From positions 1,900,001-1,964,000 of the forward strand of contig NZ_CP011801.1 in assembly GCF_001273775.1 (NCBI RefSeq): a stretch of DNA of 64,000 bases, in the 5' to 3' direction. Of the stretch, positions 10,801-18,622 are shown piece after piece (the first letter of the stretch is position 1; the number at the start of each line of letters is the position of its first letter). Source of the stretch: Nitrospira moscoviensis. Lineage in GTDB: Bacteria > Nitrospirota > Nitrospiria > Nitrospirales > Nitrospiraceae. Below the pieces are notes generated by a model, which saw only the letters and a program-made list of their open reading frames with translations, was not told the origin of the DNA and searched no databases. The translations under genes were made by a program, and so were the position numbers.

Positions 10801-11145
10801 AAGGCCACAACTCAGGGCGACGCGAAACTGACACCCAAGCAGGCCGAGATCGCCTCGCAACGGGCCGAACGATACGTCTTGTGCGTCGTCGATCTCAGAG
10901 GAATTCCCGAAGAACGACTCGATATGCCGTGGTCGATCAACGATGTGCTTTCGATTGCACGTCTCGTTCCCCAAGTCGGCGTGCTAGTGCAGGGGACGTG
11001 GGAGCTTGTGGCGGAAGCACGAACCAACGCTGTGGCTCTGCGCAATGAGAATGCCCTCCGATATGCCGTACGTCCTGATGTTTGGGGGAAGGGTTGTTCG
11101 ATCCGCGAGTGGGTGGCGTCGACATTCGAGGTGGGGACTGCGTGA
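7879..11145 (+). CDS. NOV-like protein: sacsin/Hsp90-type ATPase plus C-terminal DUF3883 (NOV_C) nuclease-like domain
   Basis: 1088 residues from the ATG at 7879. The N-terminus is a GHKL ATPase: N-box ELLQNALDA (Asn50), the HDGAFF loop (Asp79-Gly80) and the G-rich lid TTGRFGTGFL (residues 105-114), in the arrangement of sacsin-type Hsp90-like domains. The last 150 or so residues carry the NOV_C/DUF3883 pattern: YDFDV, then about 20 residues later FIEVKA (Glu973-x-Lys975), then LTPKQAEIA, which is a PD-(D/E)xK-like layout. The roughly 850-residue middle has no motif I recognise. The same end domains occur in plant NO VEIN. In bacteria such combinations are found in variable islands and suspected defence genes; that role is inference. 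Third-position base use looks less GC-biased than dnaE or purH. No signal peptide or membrane segment. Confidence 0.8.
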   Translation: MSDKALTAYREAREDQLVRNEARHIRSKINDARGSRHDAGVRWPFELLQNALDAGPRPGCDRVSVRLRQSGETFVFQHDGAFFTLKDLAALLSGGSSKEFESEHTTGRFGTGFLVTHVLAPRTTVSGILTTGEGLEDFLLTLDRAGDEESIVANMAICDAAIRSASPLPAADGVPSASFTYTTDDASALHLGMTSFRATVPYLFATCERLSSVIFETEGGLPETWEAEPLTSRIVNDALVQERLLFFRHDDRVAEYRAVRVAAALSPSQAAIAVLLRVEGRWQLQVPGHDFPRVFCRYPIRSSTFLPINAVLNALFDLDQERRRILLDNEKVRRVFHSAVSAVVPLVCLAYEEGWEDRHWLARAAPSPSSFADKEDEQETNWLTSEMAFLGSELARLPLVLTRNGLGVSVKGADSGWYADFVDPHTDATTMSRLWPLVNDAEELYPPVAALADSWATIASGWQALGVPVNQVGLVALAKNVRADAEQVDDLRVRCDKRTWLAGFLDVVGECWAGRGVNADLVERMIPNQNGTLVRLKDLKRDDGIPDSLKEIAEALGCGVRSRLVDLAILDIALEQSLEHVESVLKSAVPIAMTEDNVLDECVRQLEKRFPKTDRLSDSNRALILASIRLLDYLAQKGDTAISLAARVPLLARDGTFARTSAQRKMISPAETWDERARAFVAAYPSDRVLAAEYVGTNVVTALVAWGIAFREPFIKMAPADPIKDDRLRCLATDGQDTDGIHVHGEEFSQIALLHELIPRCQDREEAASLLGLALCYMTSADTSWRETRIVTGRRSGADVPITVRGALWLADLRARAWVPVRSDEGKTSQVMPTPESLRSLLDPRWLRGNAAALELLGRFFGFDALDLQLLAAPDDESRQELRDRLARIVELAGANPEMLAEVEAEFEVKKKRAQDVVRCQKLGLEVQAAIKLALEAQNLTVKIVDVGYDFDVSCADLDDAASRLEVGSYFIEVKATTQGDAKLTPKQAEIASQRAERYVLCVVDLRGIPEERLDMPWSINDVLSIARLVPQVGVLVQGTWELVAEARTNAVALRNENALRYAVRPDVWGKGCSIREWVASTFEVGTA

Positions 11146-11341
11146 CCACTATCCAAGTGCCGCATAAGACCAGCATGCAGCGGAACGACGGCGACTGCCT
11201 GCGTTGTTGAGGAGCGCGATTGAACTTCAAGACAAAGACTTCGAAGCACAACCTGGGAATGGGAAGAACCAATTTCTCTGATATTCAAATAACAGTGAAG
11301 TAAGAATAGATAGTTAGAACGGGGGCATCTTGGCTCAAGTT

Positions 11342-11917
11342 ATGGCTGCCACTCTGTCAGACATCGCGAATCACCTGCAAGACGACCTGGTCCAATTCCA
11401 GGAGGAAGTGCGCGTCGTGAATGCAACGATCGTTCGGCCAAGCTGGCAAGTTAGTTCTCATCACTTTCCTGTCACCTTGTGGGGGTATGTGATGGCCGGG
11501 TTTGCACGACTTGATCTCTATTCGCAGCTCTGGGACGGAAATGTGACGAAGAAACAGACCGCTCGGATGCGCGCATTCCTCAGAAGATTCCTCCCGCGAG
11601 ACCCAACGGCCGACGCCGTTGCCATTCAGCTGTGGCGTCACACGTTGATGCATACCTCTAGACCGCGTCGATTGCGCGACCGGGTAACCGGCCGGGAATA
11701 CTCATACCTTCTCCATTGGGGGATTCCTGAATTACCGGCCCATCAGCACTACCAAATCGTCGATGGCAACAAACTCGACTTCGGGCTCGAACACTTCCTC
11801 AATGACCTCCAAAATCTGTTGAGTGCATACCTGTTTGCCCTCAGAGAGTCTCCTGATCTCCAAGCCAAAGCCACAGCAACATGGCAAACTATCGTCACTC
11901 AAGAATTCGGAGCGTGA
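11342..11917 (+). CDS. Unknown protein with an R-x4-H (HEPN-like) motif
   Basis: 191 residues from ATG 11342; an in-frame TTG at 11330 preceded by GGGGG would add four residues. I do not recognise the family. It is a soluble, helix-rich protein. The most distinctive stretch is QLWRHTLMHTSRP, in which Arg99-x4-His104 fits the loose HEPN ribonuclease motif; it is followed by a basic segment (RPRRLRDRV) and a Tyr/His-rich one (HWGIPELPAHQHY). It lies 196 bases after the NOV-like gene on the same strand, so it could be co-transcribed or an independent cargo gene. The motif match alone is weak evidence of RNase activity. Confidence 0.55.
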   Translation: MAATLSDIANHLQDDLVQFQEEVRVVNATIVRPSWQVSSHHFPVTLWGYVMAGFARLDLYSQLWDGNVTKKQTARMRAFLRRFLPRDPTADAVAIQLWRHTLMHTSRPRRLRDRVTGREYSYLLHWGIPELPAHQHYQIVDGNKLDFGLEHFLNDLQNLLSAYLFALRESPDLQAKATATWQTIVTQEFGA

Positions 11918-12249
11918 AGGCGGGGCCGTCATTGACAGGGCGCCGGATCCGTCGTTTTGAGACGCGTTCACGAGCAACGGCGAGGGAGGAGAAGGGGGTA
12001 AGAAAAGGTGTCGGGAGCTGTTAAGAACCATTTCTAGAGCTGATGGCGCAAGGCAGGACGAGCCAAATCTGGCATGATGGAGAATGCAGCGAGTTCGAAA
12101 GGTCTCGGGCCGGCTCTTAATAAGCCGCGGAAAATGGTACCTGGCGCCTTTTTCCGGCCTCTTTTTCCGGCCTGGTTCGAAGGAAGTGCCGACTGGAACC
12201 TGTTACTCTATTCTAAGGGCGGCCGGGCTCAAGCATCGAGAGGAGTAAT
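11918..12249. other. Degraded intergenic stretch of the island
   Basis: No credible gene on either strand. It contains the tandem repeat described separately and a near-palindrome at about 12132-12154 (ATGGTACC...GGCGCC). The minus strand has a 13-codon stub at 12034-12075 (MPDLARPALRHQL) that ends at a stop. The combination resembles, from memory, the flank and first codons of small Y1-type (REP-associated) transposase genes, but too little remains to be sure. Confidence 0.4.
12148..12173. repeat. Tandem 13-mer repeat in the island
   Basis: CTTTTTCCGGCCT is present twice in direct succession, immediately after a GGTACC/GGCGCC near-palindrome. It sits about 75 bases before the HicB pseudogene. 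It looks like a mobile-element end or scar rather than part of a gene. Confidence 0.55.
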
Positions 12250-12498
12250 ATGCTCAACCTCAAGTACTCGCTCGTCATCGAAGCGACGGACGACCCTACC
12301 TTCTTTGGGTTTTTCTCCACAGATCTTGAGGGCTTCAGCGGGATCGGCCACTCCATGAAGGTTGCCTGTACCAGGCACGCTGGGGGATGGAAGAGCACCT
12401 GGCTCTTCTGAGGGAAAAGGGGCTACCCCATTCCGCCCCTAAGTCCCAATCCCAGCGTCGTCATTCAAAACGAAAAGCGAGCCGGCCAAGCGGTCTGA
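12250..12498 (+). pseudogene. HicB-type antitoxin pseudogene with two compensating frameshifts
   Basis: An AGGAG ribosome site (12241-12245) precedes ATG 12250. The frame begins with HicB fold sequence (KYSLVIEA, GFFSTDLEGFSGIGHS). At about 12366 the homology jumps one frame to ALYQARWGMEEHLALL, and at the CCCC run about 12426-12429 it jumps back to the first frame for PNPSVVIQNE, ending at TGA 12496-12498. Read directly, frame one stops at 12409. The restored protein of about 82 residues has HicB length and motif order. No HicA toxin is visible on either side. Either true decay or two single-base sequencing errors. Confidence 0.65.
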
Positions 12499-12510
12499 CG
12501 GCCTTCCCGC

Positions 12511-12612
12511 CTACCGGCTCGCTGTCACCGCCAAGCGGAATCCTAGCGCGTGCAGGAGCGCATCGAGGCTTCTGAACTCGGGATTGCCTCACTCGGAGAG
12601 TACTTGGGCTAA
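12511..12612 (-). pseudogene. Remnant of an Xre-type addiction-module antidote
   Basis: The minus strand reads LLAQVLSE, then a TGA stop, then GNPEFRSLDALLHALGFRL and ends at TAG 12513. This matches the C-terminal half of small Xre/HigA-type antidote proteins, where SE-x-GNP...LxxLLxALGLRL is the usual ending. The in-frame stop, the missing N-terminal half and the absence of a partner toxin point to a dead fragment. It lies tail to tail with the HicB pseudogene, only 12 bases away. Confidence 0.5.
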
Positions 12613-12670
12613 GAGATGGTGTGAGCCATGACCGGAGCGACTGGAGTGTTTAGTAGTTATCTGCCTCGCC

Positions 12671-12699
12671 TTGAACTTGCCCCATCCATTTGCTATTCT
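12671..12699 (+). promoter_or_regulatory. Candidate sigma-70-type promoter for purH
   Basis: TTGAAC and TATTCT separated by 17 bases, 57 bases before the purH start codon. Each hexamer matches the consensus at four of six positions. Confidence 0.4.
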
Positions 12700-12755
12700 C
12701 CGACACCTTCCGACCGGCGAACCACCATTAGATGGGCGAGATAAAGGAGTGTGCC

Positions 12756-14309
<1,554 letters not shown>

Positions 14310-14311
14310 TC

Positions 14312-14432
14312 GGCTTCTGAAAATGATCCCCTGCGGCGTTCTCGGCTCGCCAAAATCCTCAACGTACCCCAGAGGGTACGCCTGCGGTTTTGACTCGCCT
14401 GCGGCCTTGCAGGATGATCATTTTGAGAAGCC
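14312..14432. repeat. Palindromic intergenic repeat, copy 1
   Basis: A nested hairpin of about 120 bases. Outer arms are 14312-14328 and 14416-14432 (one mismatch over 17 bases); inner arms CGTACCC and GGGTACG are at 14363-14369 and 14374-14380. Much of the interior matches the reverse complement of the element at 38653-38778, including GCGGCGTTCTC, ATCCTCAACGTACCCC and TGCGGCCTTGC. It fills nearly the whole gap between purH and purD. Confidence 0.85.
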
Positions 14433-14456
14433 GTGTCTGCAATGAGTTTGCCTTCA

Positions 14457-15731
14457 ATGAAGATTCTGGTCGTTGGCGGCGGAGGGCGGGAGCACACGAT
14501 CGTGTGGAAGCTTGCGCAGAGCCCGCGCAAGCCGCAGTTGTTCTGCGCGCCGGGGAATGCGGGGATCGCCGCGCTTGCGACCTGTGTGCCGATCACAGCC
14601 GACGACATCGCGGGACTGAAGGCCTTTGTCGTGCAGGAGGGCATCGATCTCACCGTGGTCGGCCCCGAGGCGCCGCTGGCGCTCGGCATCGCCGACGAAT
14701 TCCGCAAAGCCAAGCTCAAAATTTTCGGCCCGACGAAGAATGCGGCGCGGCTCGAAGCGAGCAAAATTTTCTCCAAGGCCGTGATGGCACAGGCGAAGAT
14801 CCGCACGGCACGCGCCCAGAGTTTCGAGAAGGCGGCGGAGGCGTTGGCGTATGTGGAGCGGCATGAGCTGCCGGTCGTCATCAAGGCGGACGGCTTGGCG
14901 CAGGGCAAAGGCGTCATCATCGCGACCACGCGGGACGCGGCGCGCCAGGCGATCGTCGATGCGATGGAAAAGGCGGTGTTCGGCCAGGCCGGGAAACAGG
15001 TGTTGATCGAAGAGTTTCTCGACGGCGAAGAGCTGACGATCATGGCCTTCACCGACGGCCGGACCGTCGTGCCGATGCTCCCGGCGCAGGACCATAAGCG
15101 GGTGGGGGACGGCGATACGGGGTTGAACACGGGCGGGATGGGCGCCTACTGTCCTGCGCCGCTCGGGACGCCGGCCTTGCGCGAGCAGGTCACGCGCGAC
15201 GTTCTGCAACCGATCGTCGATACGATGGTGCGGCTCGGCTCGCCCTTTCAAGGCGTCCTCTATGCGGGGCTGATGGTCGTGAAGGGCCTCCCCTATGTTT
15301 TGGAGTTCAACGCGCGCCTGGGCGATCCCGAAACCCAGGTGGTGCTGCCGCTGCTCAAGACGGATCTGCTCGACGTCCTCGAAGCGGTCGTCGAACATCG
15401 GCTCGATCAACTATCCGTCGCCTGGCACGCGGACACCGCGGTGTGTGTCGTCATGACGTCCGGTGGGTATCCGGGGGCCTATGCGCAGGGCCTTCCGATC
15501 CACGGCTTGCCGTCAGCCGGGTCCGCTTCGACGATGGTCTTTCATGCGGGTACAGCGCGTACCGGACAGGAGATTGTCACCGCCGGCGGGCGTGTTTTGG
15601 GCGTGCTCGGCCGGGGGGCGACGCTCGCGGACGCACGGCGCGAAGCCTATCGCGTGGTCCAGTCCATTTCGTTCGCGGGCGGTCATTACCGCACGGACAT
15701 CGGGGCCCGCGCCCTGGGTTCTGCACGCTAG
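14457..15731 (+). CDS. purD: Phosphoribosylamine-glycine ligase (GAR synthetase)
   Basis: ATP-dependent ligation of glycine to phosphoribosylamine, the second step of purine synthesis. Start placed at ATG 14457 (MKILVVGGGGREH), the family's usual beginning; in-frame ATG 14442 and GTG 14433 are alternatives and no start has a strong ribosome site. About 424 residues, standard length. ATP-grasp features are visible: GPEAPLALGIAD, VIKADGLAQGKGV, EEFLDGEELT, NTGGMGAYCPAP and EFNARLGDPETQ. It follows purH, separated by the repeat. The tsaC gene begins 21 bases after its stop. Confidence 0.96.
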   Translation: MKILVVGGGGREHTIVWKLAQSPRKPQLFCAPGNAGIAALATCVPITADDIAGLKAFVVQEGIDLTVVGPEAPLALGIADEFRKAKLKIFGPTKNAARLEASKIFSKAVMAQAKIRTARAQSFEKAAEALAYVERHELPVVIKADGLAQGKGVIIATTRDAARQAIVDAMEKAVFGQAGKQVLIEEFLDGEELTIMAFTDGRTVVPMLPAQDHKRVGDGDTGLNTGGMGAYCPAPLGTPALREQVTRDVLQPIVDTMVRLGSPFQGVLYAGLMVVKGLPYVLEFNARLGDPETQVVLPLLKTDLLDVLEAVVEHRLDQLSVAWHADTAVCVVMTSGGYPGAYAQGLPIHGLPSAGSASTMVFHAGTARTGQEIVTAGGRVLGVLGRGATLADARREAYRVVQSISFAGGHYRTDIGARALGSAR

Positions 15732-15752
15732 CCGCGCGTCCGCGTCTCGTCC

Positions 15753-16397
15753 ATGGCCGCTATCCTTCCCTTCATCCCTGGCGAACTGCCGCACCTCGCC
15801 CAGGCGGTCGCTCGCACACTCGAGGCCGGCGACATCGTGGCGGTGCCCACGGAGACGTATTACGGCTTGGCCGTGAATCCGTTCGCTGCCCCGGCGATCG
15901 ACCGGCTGTTCGCCGCCAAGGGACGCGCGGACGGCAAGCCGCTGTTGGTCCTGATCGGAGAGCCCTCACAGCTCTCTCTTCTCGTGCCGGCCGTCTCTCC
16001 GGCTGCGCGGGTGCTCATGGAGACGTTCTGGCCCGGCCCCCTCACGATTGTGCTCGACGCCCATCCGTCGCTCCCCGAGAGCCTCACCGCGGGGACCGGA
16101 ACGGTCGGGGTGCGGTTGACCGGCTGTGTCCCGTTGCGGCAGTTGTTGACGCTTGTCGGCCCGGTCACCGGCACGAGTGCGAATCCCGCCGGCGCGCCGC
16201 CCGCGGCCACCGCCGAGACCGTGCAGCAGACGCTGGGCGACCGCCTCGCGCTGATCGTCGATGCGGGCCGCACACCGGGCGGACTGCCTTCGACGGTGCT
16301 CGAGGCGCGGGACATCGTGCGCCTCGTCCGCGCCGGCGCCGTCACTCGACATCAGATTGAGAACGTGCTACAGACACACGGCATTGCGGTGACGTGA
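15753..16397 (+). CDS. tsaC: L-threonylcarbamoyladenylate synthase (YrdC/Sua5 family)
   Basis: 214 residues. Makes threonylcarbamoyl-AMP from threonine, bicarbonate and ATP, the donor for t6A37 in ANN-decoding tRNAs; TsaD at 46.8-47.9 kb uses the product. Conserved signs are PTETYYGLAVNPF, the KGRADGKPLLVLI substrate loop, FWPGPLTIVL, VGVRLTG, TGTSANPAG and LPSTVLE. Length fits the short TsaC form without the extra Sua5 domain. It lies closely behind purD and is probably co-transcribed. Confidence 0.9.
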   Translation: MAAILPFIPGELPHLAQAVARTLEAGDIVAVPTETYYGLAVNPFAAPAIDRLFAAKGRADGKPLLVLIGEPSQLSLLVPAVSPAARVLMETFWPGPLTIVLDAHPSLPESLTAGTGTVGVRLTGCVPLRQLLTLVGPVTGTSANPAGAPPAATAETVQQTLGDRLALIVDAGRTPGGLPSTVLEARDIVRLVRAGAVTRHQIENVLQTHGIAVT

Positions 16398-16440
16398 GTC
16401 AACGCATGAACGCCGTATCTTTCATGACGAGAGGAGGGCC

Positions 16441-16851
16441 ATGATGGTGACGACGCGACAGGCACGGGCGTCTTTCGGAATGGTCGTCGGCGCGGCGCTG
16501 ATGATCGGTGTGAGCGGCTGCGATTACTGGCCGCCGGCGCTCCAGGCGCAGATCGAGCAGCTGCGATCCGAAACCCAGTCGCTCACGTTGGAGAAAACCC
16601 AACTGCAATCGCAGGTGAACGAGCTGGCCAGAGCCAAGCAGGATCTCCAGATTCAGCTCGACGATTTGAGCCGAGTGAATCGAGAGAAGACGGGGACGAT
16701 TGCGAGTTTACAGCATCAGGTGGATCAGCTGCGGGCCAAGGCGGTGAAGGCGATGGCGCCGAAGGCACCGGCCAAAGCGGCCGCGAAACCGACGACGAAG
16801 CCCGTGGCCAAGCAGCCGGCGAAGAAGAAGACGTCGACGAAGAAAACTTAG
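16441..16851 (+). CDS. Small coiled-coil lipoprotein with Lys/Ala/Pro-rich tail
   Basis: 136 residues with a strong GAGAGGAGG ribosome site. The N-terminus is a signal peptide with lipobox-like GVSG-Cys near residue 27. Then comes a heptad-rich coiled coil of about 65 residues (LQAQIEQLRSETQSLTLEK and on), and then a low-complexity basic tail of AKA/KPA/KKT units. The build is similar to Lpp- or OmpA-like tethering lipoproteins, with the basic tail possibly contacting the cell wall. No named family recognised. Confidence 0.65.
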   Translation: MMVTTRQARASFGMVVGAALMIGVSGCDYWPPALQAQIEQLRSETQSLTLEKTQLQSQVNELARAKQDLQIQLDDLSRVNREKTGTIASLQHQVDQLRAKAVKAMAPKAPAKAAAKPTTKPVAKQPAKKKTSTKKT

Positions 16852-16852
16852 T

Positions 16853-16914
16853 GTTGTATCCAGAAAGGTCGTGTCTGAAGCCGCTCACCCTGAGCCTGTC
16901 GAAGGGCATACAAC
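16853..16914. repeat. Inverted-repeat element after the lipoprotein gene
   Basis: Bounded by GTTGTAT (16853-16859) and ATACAAC (16908-16914). It contains CCCTGAGCCTGTCGAAGGG (16888-16906), a version of a short palindromic sequence that recurs between genes in many bacterial genomes. It starts right after the stop codon. Confidence 0.6.
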
Positions 16915-16923
16915 TTCAACCGT

Positions 16924-16958
16924 TCCGTTCGTGGTTCGGCCCGCGCGCCACGAACGGA
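16924..16958. terminator. Hairpin between convergent genes
   Basis: Perfect 11-base arms TCCGTTCGTGG and CCACGAACGGA with a 13-base loop, placed between the stops of the lipoprotein (+) and fmdB-like (-) genes. No T-run, so it is at best a transcript-end stabiliser or part of a repeat. Confidence 0.4.
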
Positions 16959-16975
16959 CGTCTTGGACGCAAGAC

Positions 16976-17353
16976 TTAAGACGCCTTGGGAGCCGGCGTC
17001 GTGCTGCCGGGCGAAGAAGCCGGTGCGGCGGCGGGCGTTGAGGATGCGGTCGGCGCGCCGCCGTTCGACGACGATGCGGCCCCTGCCGGTGCTGTTCCCG
17101 CCTCCGAGGTCCCGCCCGACTCTTTCTTTTGACCGTTGGATGAGGAAGCCGCTTCGCCGGACGGCGGTTTCAGCTTGTCCGAATAATCCGTGATGTACCA
17201 GCCGCTGCCCTTGAACATGATGGCCGGCGCCGAGATGATCCGTGTGACCGACTTGCCGCAGCGGGCGCAGACGGCGACCGGCTCTTCCTTGATGCTCTGC
17301 TTCAGTTCGAAGGTATACGCACAGTCCTGACAGGCATATTCATAAATCGGCAC
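16976..17353 (-). CDS. FmdB-family zinc-ribbon protein
   Basis: 125 residues from a GTG start with GGGGAGG six bases upstream. The first 45 residues are the FmdB domain: PIYEYACQDCAYTFE, then CARCGKSVTRIISAP, giving two Cys-x2-Cys knuckles of a zinc ribbon, then the FKGSGWYITDY motif. The rest is a Ser/Ala/Gly/Pro-rich disordered tail. The family is widespread and is thought to be a small regulatory or scaffold protein; its exact role is not established. Confidence 0.85.
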   Translation of the reverse strand: MPIYEYACQDCAYTFELKQSIKEEPVAVCARCGKSVTRIISAPAIMFKGSGWYITDYSDKLKPPSGEAASSSNGQKKESGGTSEAGTAPAGAASSSNGGAPTASSTPAAAPASSPGSTTPAPKAS

Positions 17354-17425
17354 GACATACCTCCCCTGAGTCCGAGACGCCTCCTACAATAAGACCGACC
17401 GTGGAAGAGTCAAGAGTGGGCGCGG

Positions 17426-18622
17426 TCAGATCGTCAATTTTTCAAACGCCGCCGCGATGCGATCGAGGCCCCGTTGGATCGTCTCCATGCCGGTCGCGTA
17501 GGACAGCCGCACGTGGTCCCGGCTGCCGAACGGTTCGCCGGGGACGACCGCCACATGCGCATGCTGCAATAGGTATTGGGCCAGCTGGTGCGGCGTCTCG
17601 ATGGGGCCGTCGGGACCGCGCCGGCCGAGCACCCCGCGGATGTTCGGAAACGCGTAGAAGGCGCCGTCCGGCATCCGGCACGTCACGCCCGGGATCCGGT
17701 TGAGCCGGTCGACCATCGCCGTGCGCCGCCGATCGAATTCCCGGACCATGGCGTCCGTAAACAGAGCGCCCAGCCGTAACGCGGCGACGGCGGCTTTTTG
17801 CGAAATCGAACAGGGATTCGACGTGCTCTGGCTTTGAATATTGGCCATGGCGGTCAGCAGCTCTTTGGGCCCGGCGGCATAGCCGATCCGCCAGCCGGTC
17901 ATGGCATAGGCTTTGGAGACGCCGTTGATGATGACCGTCTGGGCCGCGACGTCCGGGCCGAGCGTGGCGATGCCGACGTGCGTGGCGCCGCCGTACACCA
18001 CCTTCTCGTAAATTTCATCCGAGATGAGGAGCAGCCGATGGCGCAGCGCGAGCGTCGCGATCGCCTCCAGCGTCGGGCGGTCGTACATCGCTCCGGTCGG
18101 ATTGCAGGGGCTGTTGACGATGATGGCCTTCGTGCGCGGCGTAATCCGGCGCTGCAGCTCCTCCGGATCGATCGCATACCCCTGCGCTTCGTGCGTCGGC
18201 AGCAGCACGGGCGTCGCGTCGTTCAACAACGCTTGATCGGCATAGGAGACCCAGTAGGGCGTCGGAATGATGAGTTCGTCGCCGGCCTCGAGCAACGCTT
18301 CGGCCAGGTTGTACAGCGAATGTTTGGCGCCGCACGAGATCAGAATTTGCGATTTCTCGTAGCGCAGGCCCTGTTCCACCCGGAGCTTGTCGATGACGGC
18401 CTGGCGCAGCTCGTCGATCCCCGAGGACGGCGTATATTTGGTAAATCCGGCGCGGATCGCGGCTTCGGCCGCCGCCTTCACCGGCTCGGGCGTGTCGAAA
18501 TCCGGCTCGCCGGACGAAAAGTCGATCACGTCCAACCCTTGCGCCGCCATGGCTTTCGCCGTGGCGGTCATGGCGAGGGTCGGGGAAGGGGCGATGCGGC
18601 CGACGCGGGCGGCGAGCTTCAT
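17426..18622 (-). CDS. aspC: PLP-dependent class I aminotransferase, probable aspartate aminotransferase
   Basis: 398 residues. Fold-type I aminotransferase of the thermophile-type (subgroup Ib) AspAT class. Visible motifs: SSGEPDFDTP substrate loop, YTPSSGIDELR, SPCNPTGAMY, DEIYEKVVY and the PLP-binding lysine in NGVSKAYAMTGWRIGY, with a C-terminal HVRLSYA arginine for the substrate carboxylate. Its ATG overlaps the coaD stop (ATGA), so it is the last gene of a translationally coupled rsmD-coaD-aspC unit. Relatives include prephenate- and glutamate-specific enzymes, so the exact amino acid is inferred. Confidence 0.88.
   Translation of the reverse strand: MKLAARVGRIAPSPTLAMTATAKAMAAQGLDVIDFSSGEPDFDTPEPVKAAAEAAIRAGFTKYTPSSGIDELRQAVIDKLRVEQGLRYEKSQILISCGAKHSLYNLAEALLEAGDELIIPTPYWVSYADQALLNDATPVLLPTHEAQGYAIDPEELQRRITPRTKAIIVNSPCNPTGAMYDRPTLEAIATLALRHRLLLISDEIYEKVVYGGATHVGIATLGPDVAAQTVIINGVSKAYAMTGWRIGYAAGPKELLTAMANIQSQSTSNPCSISQKAAVAALRLGALFTDAMVREFDRRRTAMVDRLNRIPGVTCRMPDGAFYAFPNIRGVLGRRGPDGPIETPHQLAQYLLQHAHVAVVPGEPFGSRDHVRLSYATGMETIQRGLDRIAAAFEKLTI

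Noticed and set aside
11160..11215. Integron attC site after the NOV-like gene
   Set aside because: GTTGTTG occurs, but no matching RYYYAAC core and no paired inner boxes were found.
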